The notes under the pieces: generated by a model | Told to the model about the DNA's origin: nothing | The model's input: the letters and a program-made list of their open reading frames with translations, nothing else | Database searches by the model: none | Shown: positions 1 through 7,067 of the stretch, one piece after another | How positions within the stretch are numbered: position 1 is the first letter of the stretch | Layout: each line of letters opens with the position of its first letter | Made by a program: the position numbers and the translations under genes | NCBI GenBank assembly: GCA_041485385.1 | Contig: JBGPJM010000177.1 | Coordinates: forward strand, 1 to 10,631 | Length of the DNA: 10,631 nt | Direction of reading: 5' to 3' | From: JBGPJM01 sp041485385 | Lineage (GTDB): Bacteria; Planctomycetota; Phycisphaerae; Phycisphaerales; UBA1924

Positions 1-14
1 CCGACAGGCCGTCG

Positions 15-2294
15 ATGTCGTATGCGCCGGCTGTCGCGCCTGGCGTGTCCCGCGTCACCGTCGTCACGCCGTTCTTTAACACTCCCTGGGTCTTCCACGA
101 AACGGCCCGCTGCGTCCTGGGGCAGTCGCTCCAGGAGTGGGAGTGGGTGATCGTCAACGACGGCTCGGCCGACGCCGCGGCGCTGCAGATGCTCGAGGGG
201 TACCGCCGGATCGATCCGCGCGTCCGCGTGGTCGACCACCCCGAGAACCGCGGCCTCAGCGCCGCAAGGAACACCGGCTTCCGCGAGGCCCGCGCCGACC
301 TGGTCTTCCAGCTCGATAGCGACGATCTCATCGAGCCCACCACCCTGGAGAAGTGCCTCTGGTTCCTCGCCACGCACCCCGAGTACGCGTTCGTCAAGGG
401 GTACAGCGTTGGCTTCGGCGCCCAGGAATACCTCTGGACCAGGGGGTTCCACGACGGCGAGGCCATGCTCGACGAGAACCTCGTGACCGCCACGACGATG
501 GTGCGCCGGTCGGTGCACGCCGAGGTGGGCGGATACGACGAGGCGATCCGCGCGGGGCTGGAGGACTGGGATTTCTGGCTCCGCTGCGCCGGCCGCGGCC
601 ACTGGGGCGCCACGCTCCCGGAGTTCCTCGACTGGTACCGGCGGCGCGACCGGCAGTGGGAGTCGTGGGAGAACCTGAGCGCCCAGGACCGGCTGGGCAA
701 CTTCCGCCAGGCCATGCGACGGGCCTACCCCGCGCTGTACGCCGGCGGGTTCCCCAGCATCGCGCCGCAATGGCCGCGCGCCTTCGACACCGTCCCCGCC
801 GAACCGGCCGCGCACAACCTCCTCGCCAAGCCCGCGGGGACGCGCCGCATCCTGATGATCCTGCCGTGGCTCACGATGGGCGGGGCCGACAAGTTCAACC
901 TTGCCGTCCTCCGCCAGCTCGTTCAGCGCGGGTGGGAACCGACGATCGCCACCACCCTCGGCGGTGATCACTCGTGGATGCCGGAGTTCTCCCGGCACAC
1001 GCCCGACATCTTCGCCCTGCCGCATTTCCTCCGGCCGCGCGACTTCCCCGTCTTCCTCCGCGCCCTCATCGATTCGCGCCGCCCCGACGTCGTCATGATC
1101 TCCAACAGCGAGCTGGGCTACCTCCTCCTCCCCTACCTCCGCGCCATGTGTCCCGAGCCGGCGTACGTCGACTACTGCCACATGGAGGAGGAGTACTGGA
1201 AGAACGGCGGCTACCCGCGTTACGCGGCCGGCTCGCAGAGCCAGCTCGACCTGAACATCGTGTCGTCGCGGCACCTCAGGGAGTGGATGCGCTCGCGCGG
1301 GGCCGACCCCGCGCGCATCGAGGTCTGCCATACCTGCGAGGACACGCAGCACTGGTGCCCCTGCGCCCCGGCGCGGTCCGAGTTCCGGCTGCGTCACGGG
1401 ATCCCCGAGGACCGCGCCGTGCTGCTCTACGCGGGGCGCATCCTCGGCCAGAAGCAGCCGCAGGTCTTTGCCGCGACCGTGCGCGAGCTCGCCGGGCGCG
1501 GGCTCGAGTTCACCGCCATCGTGGCGGGGACCGGCCCGGACCTCCCCTGGCTCGAGCGGTTCGTGGCCGATAACGGCCTGGGCGACCTGGTGCGCTTCCT
1601 GGGCGCTGTGCCGGCCGATGCGATGCCCACCGTCATGGCCGCCAGCGACATCTTCTTCCTCCCCTCGCTCTGGGAGGGCATCGCCCTGTCGATCTACGAA
1701 GCCATGAGCGTCGGCCTCGCCGTTGTCGGGGCCGACGTCGGCGGCCAGCGCGAGCTCGTCACCCCCGACTGCGGCGTGCTGCGGCCCCGCGCGGACGAAG
1801 AGGCAGAGTCCCGCGCCTACGCCGATGCCCTCGCCCGCCTGATCCAGAACCCCACCGAGCGCCGGCTCATGGGCGAGCGCGCCCGCCGCCGCGTGCAGGA
1901 GCACTTCAAGCTCAGCGACATGGGCGACCGCATGGTCGAGCTGTTCGCCGCGGCCGCGCGGTGGAAGGCCCGCTCGCCCCGTGTGCCCGGGGACGTTCCC
2001 ACGGCGTACGAGACGGCCACGCGCGCCGTTGAGTACATGCGGGCGTTCTCCCTCACCGAATCGCTGTGGAGCGAGCGAGAGGCGCTCCGCCACAGCGTCC
2101 GCGCGCTCGAGCAGCAGCACAATGGCCATCATCCCCCGGCCGCCGATCCGCACCTCCTGGCGCAGCGGATCATCGAGGAGAACGTCCGCTATCGATTCGC
2201 CGACCGCGTGAACAGCATGCTCAAGGGGCTCGGGCTGCACCGCACGATCAAGACGATCACGCTCCGGGCGATGAAGCGGCAACCCCGCCGCTGA
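15..2294 (+). CDS. Two-domain glycosyltransferase (GT2 + GT4 fusion)
   Basis: Predicted cytoplasmic or membrane-associated enzyme that adds two sugars during polysaccharide or glycan assembly; donors and acceptor cannot be read from sequence. Residues 12-240 are a GT-A fold GT2 domain: TPFFN at 18-22, VNDGS at 47-51, the metal-binding DSDD at 101-104 and the acid motif EDWDFW at 183-188. Residues 278-650 are a GT-B fold GT4 domain: GGAD at 289-292, YAGRILGQKQP near 472-482, VAGTGPD at 503-509 and the E-x7-E pair E554/E562 that contacts the nucleotide sugar. Residues 655-759 are an unrecognised extension with a charged helical stretch (about 685-710) and a basic, amphipathic end that could touch the membrane. 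The 759-residue length fits a fusion of two normal catalytic domains. The frame is open to the left edge and no good ribosome site precedes the ATG at 15, so the gene may begin before the window. The family assignment is secure; the biological product is not. Confidence 0.9.
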   Translation: MSYAPAVAPGVSRVTVVTPFFNTPWVFHETARCVLGQSLQEWEWVIVNDGSADAAALQMLEGYRRIDPRVRVVDHPENRGLSAARNTGFREARADLVFQLDSDDLIEPTTLEKCLWFLATHPEYAFVKGYSVGFGAQEYLWTRGFHDGEAMLDENLVTATTMVRRSVHAEVGGYDEAIRAGLEDWDFWLRCAGRGHWGATLPEFLDWYRRRDRQWESWENLSAQDRLGNFRQAMRRAYPALYAGGFPSIAPQWPRAFDTVPAEPAAHNLLAKPAGTRRILMILPWLTMGGADKFNLAVLRQLVQRGWEPTIATTLGGDHSWMPEFSRHTPDIFALPHFLRPRDFPVFLRALIDSRRPDVVMISNSELGYLLLPYLRAMCPEPAYVDYCHMEEEYWKNGGYPRYAAGSQSQLDLNIVSSRHLREWMRSRGADPARIEVCHTCEDTQHWCPCAPARSEFRLRHGIPEDRAVLLYAGRILGQKQPQVFAATVRELAGRGLEFTAIVAGTGPDLPWLERFVADNGLGDLVRFLGAVPADAMPTVMAASDIFFLPSLWEGIALSIYEAMSVGLAVVGADVGGQRELVTPDCGVLRPRADEEAESRAYADALARLIQNPTERRLMGERARRRVQEHFKLSDMGDRMVELFAAAARWKARSPRVPGDVPTAYETATRAVEYMRAFSLTESLWSEREALRHSVRALEQQHNGHHPPAADPHLLAQRIIEENVRYRFADRVNSMLKGLGLHRTIKTITLRAMKRQPRR

Positions 2295-2529
2295 GCCTGG
2301 GGCCCAGGGACGCACACCCCCCCCGAGCGGTCAACGCGATCTTCCGTGGCTCGCCATCCCATCTCAGGCTCGATTCCCGCGCCGGCTCGAGGGCTCGCGC
2401 CTGTGCCCCGACCGTTGGCGCCCCTCCTCACGCCCGGAGTCGGCCGCACCCCAAGGCCGGTGAACGCTTCGAGCTCGTTGATCGCGTTCGGTTAGGGTAT
2501 GAACCGGACGCCAAGTTGCCGCGCAAGGC
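2295..2529. other. Intergenic region without a recognisable gene
   Basis: This stretch separates the glycosyltransferase from the promoter of the dockerin protein. I see no credible reading frame, RNA gene or mobile-element end in it. A short near-palindrome directly after the glycosyltransferase stop (2297-2309, CCTGG/CCAGG around GGC) has no T-tract, so it is not a convincing terminator. Base composition shifts from very GC-rich to more balanced towards the right, as expected upstream of a promoter. Confidence 0.5.
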
Positions 2530-2558
2530 TTGCAAGAAAGAGACATCGCTGATATAAG
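2530..2558 (+). promoter_or_regulatory. Sigma70-like promoter of the dockerin protein gene
   Basis: A -35-like TTGCAA (2530-2535, 4 of 6 matches to TTGACA) lies exactly 17 bases before a -10-like TATAAG (2553-2558, 5 of 6 matches to TATAAT). It sits in one of the few AT-richer patches of an otherwise very GC-rich region. Transcription would start near 2565 and leave a leader of about 66 bases ending in a strong ribosome-binding site. No operator or riboswitch is evident in the leader. It is inferred from consensus and position only; planctomycete promoters are poorly characterised. Confidence 0.5.
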
Positions 2559-2618
2559 CAAGCTGGATGGGGGAAATTCGTGTCTTTCGGCTGGCAATCG
2601 TCGGCCGGTGTCACCTAC

Positions 2619-2624
2619 AGGAGG
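2619..2624 (+). promoter_or_regulatory. Shine-Dalgarno site that fixes the dockerin protein start
   Basis: A perfect AGGAGG is followed by a six-base spacer (AGAGAG) and the ATG at 2631. The longer in-frame start at GTG 2580 would place this site inside the coding region and put 17 non-hydrophobic residues before the signal peptide, so 2631 is preferred. Confidence 0.85.
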
Positions 2625-2630
2625 AGAGAG

Positions 2631-5159
2631 ATGAGTATGTTCAAAGGAATACGGGGGGGGTGCGCGCTCATGTTGGCGGCCATAGGCTTGGCGGCATCCG
2701 CCGCCCCGGCCCAGGTCCCCAACGATGAGTGCACGTCGCCCACGGCCATCGCCGGCGCTGGCACCTTCCCGTTCAACACCATCAACGCCACCACCGGCGC
2801 CACGGGACAGAACAACCCCAGCTGCGCCTTCGTCGGCGTTACCCGCTTCACCCACGACGAGTGGTTCTGCTGGACCGCCGACTGCACCGGCCAGGCGTCC
2901 GCCTTCACCTGCGGCCTCACCTCTGTCAACACCAAGATCGCCGTCTACGACGGCTGCCAGTGCCCCGCCACCCCAGCCACCAACATCCTGGGTTGCGACG
3001 ACAACTCCTGCGTCGAGCAGAGCAGGGTGGACTTCCAGGCCGTCTGCGGCCACCAGTACCTCATCCAGCTCGGCAACTCCCCCGGCACCCCGCCCGGCCA
3101 GGGCGTCTTCCAGATCACCTGCCAGGGCCCCTGCGACCAGCAGCCCCCCGCCAACACCTGCTGTGGCGCCCGTCCCAGCTTCGAGGACCCGCAATACGCC
3201 TCCGGCTTCGGCGGCGGTCCCATCCTCGTCGGCACCCAGCACCGCTACGGCCCCGCCGAGTTCGTCGTCAACGTCATCGACGTCACCGGCCAGGGCTCGG
3301 CACCCCTCAACACCAACTGGGTCCCGCCCCGCTTCAACCACCCCTCCTGGACCAAGGGCAACCTCGGCCAGGTCTTTGGAATCACCCTCGACGACCAGGG
3401 CAACATCTACGTCACCCACACCGCCATCTACGACTTCTGCGGCGGCGCCTCCGATGCCGTCGGCTTCGGCGGACCCGGCGCCATCTACAAGCTCGACAAG
3501 GTCCTCGGCACGGCGAGCCTCTTCGCCGCCCTCCCCAACTTTCCCGATCCCGCCATCTCCCCCGCCACAGAGTCCCTCCCCGGCCTGGGCAACATTACCT
3601 TCGATTGCGCCCACCGGTGCTTCTACGTCAGCGATTTCGAGAACGGCAAGGTCTACCGCCTCAGCACCTCCGGCGCCATCCTCAGCACCTTCGACCACGG
3701 CACGCCCGACAGCGGTGCCCCGGGCTTCGCGCCCCTGGGTGAGCGCGTCTGGGCCGTCCAGACCTTCCAGAACCGCCTCTATTACAGCATCTGGACCGAG
3801 GACAAGGGCGGCTGCCGAAGCGCCCCGCCCCCGCCCGTCCGCAACCAGGTCTGGTCCGTCGGTCTCGACGGCTCGGGCGACTTCCTCCCCGGCACCGATC
3901 AGCTCGAGATTACGCTCCCCCTGGCCACCAGCCAGGTCTACTCCATGCCCGTCGCCGACATCGCCTTCTCCCCCACCGGCTCCATGATGCTCGGCCAGCG
4001 CTCCATGGACGGCGACACCAACTCCTGGGCTCACCAGTCCAAGGCCCTCGAGTACGTCCTCAGCGGCACCTCGTGGGTCCCTTCCACGAACCTGTTCACC
4101 GTCGGCATCCCCGACTCCTGCGCCGGCGGCGTCGACTACGACTACGCCTTCGGCGGCCACCCCTGGTTCACCGGCGATGCCCTCCACCTCGGCTCCCCCG
4201 ATGACATCTACGGCATCCAGGGCTCCCCCGCCACAGGCGGCACCCCGGTCAACAGCATCCTCATCGACATGGACAACAACGTCATGGGGCAGGACAAGAA
4301 CGAGCTCGGCGACGTCGAGGTCTCCTGCCCCGCGGCCGCGCCGCCCTGCATGACCATCACCGGCGACGAGCTCCTCTGCCTCAACGGCTCCGGCCCCTCC
4401 TTCACCTTCAACTTCACCGTCAACAACAACTCCGGCCAGACCGCCTACTGGCTCCTCCTGGCGCCCCCCTCCGGCAGCGGCATCACCATCTCCCCAAACA
4501 CCATCAACATCCCCGGCGGCCTCCCGTCGGGCTCCAGCGCGTCGTTCTCCGTCACGCTGAGCAACGTCCCCTTCGGCCAGCAGTTCTGCCTCACCCTCTT
4601 CCTCACCAACGACCACTTCGAGCAGTGCTGCTCCATCGAGTTCTGCCAGACCCCGCCCGATTGCCGCTGCGCCCAGCTCATCCATGCCAGCGTCGTCTGC
4701 GATCCCGCCACCGGCGGCGTCATCTACACCTTCTCCCTCACCAACCTCTCCGGCGGCCCCATCGAGCACATGTTCCTCTTCCCGCCCACCGGCGTCACCT
4801 TCACCCCCAACTACTTCAACTTCAACCCGCCCCTGGCCAACAACGCCACCGGCGGCCCCTACGTCGTCACCATCACCGGCGCAACCCCGGGCTCCCAGGT
4901 CTGCTTCCACCTCAGCGTCCACAACCACGCCATGCAGGAGTGCTGCGCCATCGACGAGTGCATCACCATGCCCGACCCCTGCTCCGCCAACCCTTGCCCC
5001 GTCGACTTCAACCACGACGGCCTCGTCAACAGCCAGGACTTCTTCGACTTCCTCAACGCCTTCTTCGGCGGCCTCCCCACCGCCGATTTCAACAACAACG
5101 GCGTGACCAACTCCCAGGATTTCTTCGACTTCCTCAACGCCTTCTTCACCGGCTGCTGA
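2631..5159 (+). CDS. Secreted Cys-rich beta-propeller-like protein with GC-type dockerin
   Basis: An 842-residue exported protein; the exact role is unknown. Residues 1-27 are a Sec signal peptide with an A-P-A cleavage site before Q28. Residues 28-164 form a Cys-rich N-terminal domain of the kind seen in many secreted planctomycete proteins (NDEC start, DEWFCW at 76-81, AVYDGCQCP at 104-112, then a YLIQLG strand). Residues about 185-565 carry repeated strand motifs such as GNIYVTH and CFYVSDFENGKVYRL that suggest an NHL/SMP-30-like beta-propeller; this is inference from pattern. Residues 572-672 and 679-777 are two related modules with the same six-cysteine spacing. Residues 792-842 are a tandem dockerin with calcium-loop patterns D792/N794/D796/N800/D803 and D819/N821/N823/N827/D830, ending in Gly-Cys. 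Its own promoter and a strong terminator make it look monocistronic. Ligand binding or surface assembly is likelier than catalysis. The start is set by the AGGAGG site. Confidence 0.88.
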   Translation: MSMFKGIRGGCALMLAAIGLAASAAPAQVPNDECTSPTAIAGAGTFPFNTINATTGATGQNNPSCAFVGVTRFTHDEWFCWTADCTGQASAFTCGLTSVNTKIAVYDGCQCPATPATNILGCDDNSCVEQSRVDFQAVCGHQYLIQLGNSPGTPPGQGVFQITCQGPCDQQPPANTCCGARPSFEDPQYASGFGGGPILVGTQHRYGPAEFVVNVIDVTGQGSAPLNTNWVPPRFNHPSWTKGNLGQVFGITLDDQGNIYVTHTAIYDFCGGASDAVGFGGPGAIYKLDKVLGTASLFAALPNFPDPAISPATESLPGLGNITFDCAHRCFYVSDFENGKVYRLSTSGAILSTFDHGTPDSGAPGFAPLGERVWAVQTFQNRLYYSIWTEDKGGCRSAPPPPVRNQVWSVGLDGSGDFLPGTDQLEITLPLATSQVYSMPVADIAFSPTGSMMLGQRSMDGDTNSWAHQSKALEYVLSGTSWVPSTNLFTVGIPDSCAGGVDYDYAFGGHPWFTGDALHLGSPDDIYGIQGSPATGGTPVNSILIDMDNNVMGQDKNELGDVEVSCPAAAPPCMTITGDELLCLNGSGPSFTFNFTVNNNSGQTAYWLLLAPPSGSGITISPNTINIPGGLPSGSSASFSVTLSNVPFGQQFCLTLFLTNDHFEQCCSIEFCQTPPDCRCAQLIHASVVCDPATGGVIYTFSLTNLSGGPIEHMFLFPPTGVTFTPNYFNFNPPLANNATGGPYVVTITGATPGSQVCFHLSVHNHAMQECCAIDECITMPDPCSANPCPVDFNHDGLVNSQDFFDFLNAFFGGLPTADFNNNGVTNSQDFFDFLNAFFTGC
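5033..5147 (+). repeat. Two-copy 34-bp repeat encoding the dockerin helices
   Basis: Positions 5033-5066 and 5114-5147 match at 33 of 34 bases; the only difference is C5039 versus T5120, which is synonymous. Both copies encode the QDFFDFLNAFF helix after each calcium-binding loop. The near identity at DNA level, beyond what protein conservation needs, points to recent duplication, gene conversion or very strict codon preference. Confidence 0.9.
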
Positions 5160-5198
5160 ACTGATTTGACCGACGCCGGCCCTTCAACAAACCCAACC

Positions 5199-5236
5199 GG
5201 AGCCCGGGGATGCACTCCCCGGGCTCCTTTTCTTTC
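5199..5236 (+). terminator. Rho-independent terminator after the dockerin gene
   Basis: A perfect 12-bp stem (GGAGCCCGGGGA at 5199-5210 paired with TCCCCGGGCTCC at 5216-5227) encloses the five-base loop TGCAC and is followed by TTTTCTTTC (5228-5236). It lies 40 bases past the stop codon at 5157-5159. It should uncouple the dockerin gene from lpxC. It also argues against an lpxC start at the in-frame ATG 5210, because that start codon overlaps the last base of the 5' stem arm and the loop. Confidence 0.93.
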
Positions 5237-5284
5237 GCCCACGCTCGTGCCCGCTATCCTCTTGTCCCTTTGGCGGCGCAGCCC

Positions 5285-6169
5285 ATGTCATCCCGGCTCC
5301 CGCGGCGAACGGTCGCATCGCCCGCGACCGTCTCGGGCGTCACCCTGTTCACGGCGGCGCGGACGACCCTGGTCATCCGGCCCCCGCAGGGCGCGCCAGC
5401 GGGCATCGCCTTCCGGCGCATCGACCTTCCTGACAAGCCCGTCATCCCGGCCGACCACGCCCATACCACCCCCGAGCCGCGCCGGACCGTCCTGGCGGCC
5501 GGAAGTGGGGGCGGCGCGCGCGTCGAAACCGTCGAGCACGTCCTCTCCGCCCTCGCCGGCCTCGGCATCACCGATGCGATGGTGGACCTCGACGGACCGG
5601 AAGTGCCCGTCGGCGACGGCTCGGCCGCGCCCTTCGTCGAAGCGATCATGGCCGTCGGCATCGTTCCCTGCGCGCCGCCGCCGCCGGCCGCGGCGCATCC
5701 CGTCCGCGTCACGCAGCCGCTGTCGCTCGCCGATCAGAACGCCAAGATCGACATCCTGCCCGCCCAGGGCGACGCCCTCGAGCTCGAGTACCACCTCGAC
5801 TACGGCCCCGGCTCCCCCATCCGCGACCAGCACGCGTCCATCGTCATCCCGCTCGGCCGGCCCGCCCCCGGATACGCCGCCGACATCGCCCCCGCCCGCA
5901 CCTTCTGCCTCCTCGCCGAGGCCCAGGCGATGCGCAAAATGGGGCTCTTCGCCCACCTCGAGCCGCGCGACATGCTCGTCATCGGCGACGACGGCGCCCC
6001 GATCGACAACTTCCTCCGCTTCCCCGATGAGCCCGCCCGCCACAAGCTGCTGGACCTCCTGGGCGATCTCTCCCTCGCGGCCAGGCCGATCATCGCCCGG
6101 GTCATCGCCACCCGCTCAGGCCACGCCCTCAACCACGTCGCCGCCAAGGCCATCGCGGCCCTCGCCTGA
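5285..6169 (+). CDS. lpxC: UDP-3-O-acyl-N-acetylglucosamine deacetylase LpxC
   Basis: A zinc-dependent cytoplasmic deacetylase that removes the acetyl group from UDP-3-O-acyl-GlcNAc, the committed step of lipid A synthesis. The 294 residues are close to the family length (about 305 in E. coli). Family motifs occur in order: RRTV near the start, ETVEHVLSALAGLGI at 81-95 with the E84-H85 pair (E. coli Glu78/His79), DGSAAPFVEAI at 111-121, LRFPDEPARHKLLDLLGD at 244-261 with zinc ligands H253 and D257, and SGHALNH at 278-284 with catalytic H280. All expected zinc and catalytic residues are present. The normal GLH segment near the N-terminus reads TLF (20-22), a departure from E. coli. ATG 5285 is chosen because the alternative ATG 5210 lies in the upstream terminator; the ribosome site is weak. 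A TATCCT hexamer (5255-5260) might be a -10 element, but no good -35 accompanies it. No other lpx gene is adjacent. Confidence 0.95.
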   Translation: MSSRLPRRTVASPATVSGVTLFTAARTTLVIRPPQGAPAGIAFRRIDLPDKPVIPADHAHTTPEPRRTVLAAGSGGGARVETVEHVLSALAGLGITDAMVDLDGPEVPVGDGSAAPFVEAIMAVGIVPCAPPPPAAAHPVRVTQPLSLADQNAKIDILPAQGDALELEYHLDYGPGSPIRDQHASIVIPLGRPAPGYAADIAPARTFCLLAEAQAMRKMGLFAHLEPRDMLVIGDDGAPIDNFLRFPDEPARHKLLDLLGDLSLAARPIIARVIATRSGHALNHVAAKAIAALA

Positions 6170-6325
6170 CCTCCCTTCCGACGGCCCGGGAATCTGTAGC
6201 GCCATGCCCGCCGGCCCGTACAAGACGATACCCCAGTGTGCCGGTTCGGGCTCATATCGGCCGCCGAGGGGCTGGTGAGCTGGTGGGGGGCCCGTGGAGA
6301 TGTATCCTTTGCACAAGCCGATCCC

Positions 6326-6332
6326 AGGAGGG
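6326..6332 (+). promoter_or_regulatory. Shine-Dalgarno site supporting a GTG start of the prepilin gene
   Basis: AGGAGGG lies nine bases before the in-frame GTG at 6342. No comparable site precedes the alternative ATG at 6300, where only a G-rich run (6283-6290) is present. The site favours 6342 as the start, with moderate confidence. Confidence 0.55.
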
Positions 6333-6341
6333 CATTCACAC

Positions 6342-7040
6342 GTGGCGGCGCTCCTCGAGCGATCCCGGCGGCAAGGCGGGCAACCCCGCGCGGTCGCGTT
6401 CACGCTCATCGAGCTCCTGGTCGTCATCGCCATCATCAGCATCATCGTGAGCCTCACGCTCCCGGCGCTCTCCAAGGTCCGCGAGGCCGCCAAGCGCATG
6501 AAGTGCCTCACCAACCTCAAGGGCTTCGGCGTCGCCTTCGAGCTCTACCGGCGCGACAGCAAGGACCTGCTCCCCTACGTCCTCCCCTTCCACAACAGCG
6601 ACTTCCCGCAGAATCCCAACGATCCCCAGCTCCTGGACGTCCTCGAGGGGTACATCGACGCCCAGGCGCCCTACCGCGACGAGAACGGCGTCCTCGTCGT
6701 CACCGAGCCCTACCTCTGCCCCGACGACACCGACGGCGTCGGCCTCCAGACCGGCTTCAGCTACGAGTACTGGGCCGGCACACTCATGGTCGCCCGCGAG
6801 ATCTTCCGCGACGACCACCACCCCGCGGCCACCGTCACCCGCTTCTACGAGGCCAACCCCAGCTTCCCCGTCCTCGCCGATGCCAACCCCTGGCACAGCG
6901 GGCGCGCCCGCTCCTTCCACCGCGACGCCCAGGGCAACGCCGTCGAGGACGCCTACGACCAGAACGCCCTCTACTTCGGCGACTGGCGCGCCGACTGGCT
7001 CGTGCTCAACCCCGACCGCTTCGTCGATCACCCGCCCTGA
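6342..7040 (+). CDS. Prepilin-type (type II secretion pseudopilin-like) protein
   Basis: A 232-residue protein with a class III prepilin signal. After a basic leader (residues 1-19) comes AFTLIELLVVIAIISIIV, the conserved start of the hydrophobic pilin helix. Cleavage would fall between A19 and F20, with the key Glu at mature position 5 (E24). The -1 residue is Ala, not the usual Gly. A helix continuing through PALSKVREAAKRMKCLTNLKG is typical of planctomycete pseudopilins, which often occur in many copies and are thought to form periplasmic pilus-like fibres or type II secretion components. The C-terminal domain (about 60-232) ends in an ALYFGDWRADWL segment that resembles the strand-rich end of the H-X9-DG group, but without a clear DG motif. 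An ATG at 6300 would add 14 residues. The gene lies 172 bases after lpxC and 27 bases before the next gene, so it probably forms a transcription unit with the latter. No pilus assembly genes are nearby. Confidence 0.85.
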   Translation: MAALLERSRRQGGQPRAVAFTLIELLVVIAIISIIVSLTLPALSKVREAAKRMKCLTNLKGFGVAFELYRRDSKDLLPYVLPFHNSDFPQNPNDPQLLDVLEGYIDAQAPYRDENGVLVVTEPYLCPDDTDGVGLQTGFSYEYWAGTLMVAREIFRDDHHPAATVTRFYEANPSFPVLADANPWHSGRARSFHRDAQGNAVEDAYDQNALYFGDWRADWLVLNPDRFVDHPP

Positions 7041-7067
7041 ACCGCCGCGCTCTTAAGTGACTCCCAC

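Noticed and set aside
2297..2309. Near-palindrome after the glycosyltransferase as a terminator
   Set aside because: Only a 5-bp stem with a three-base loop and no following T-tract.
2364..5015. 883-codon open frame on the minus strand opposite the dockerin gene
   Set aside because: The plus-strand gene uses mostly C-ending codons, so the antisense frame is made of GNN codons and lacks stops. Its translation is low-complexity Gly/Ala/Val/Asp/Glu with no motif.
5210..5284. Longer lpxC start at ATG 5210
   Set aside because: The codon lies in the stem-loop of the upstream terminator, and the added 25 residues have no counterpart in LpxC.
5288..6043. Minus-strand open frame opposite lpxC
   Set aside because: Same antisense effect of GC-rich codons; the plus strand encodes an unmistakable LpxC.
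6170..6341. Promoter upstream of the prepilin gene
   Set aside because: The CATATC at 6253-6258 is a possible -10, but no -35-like hexamer lies at a usable distance.
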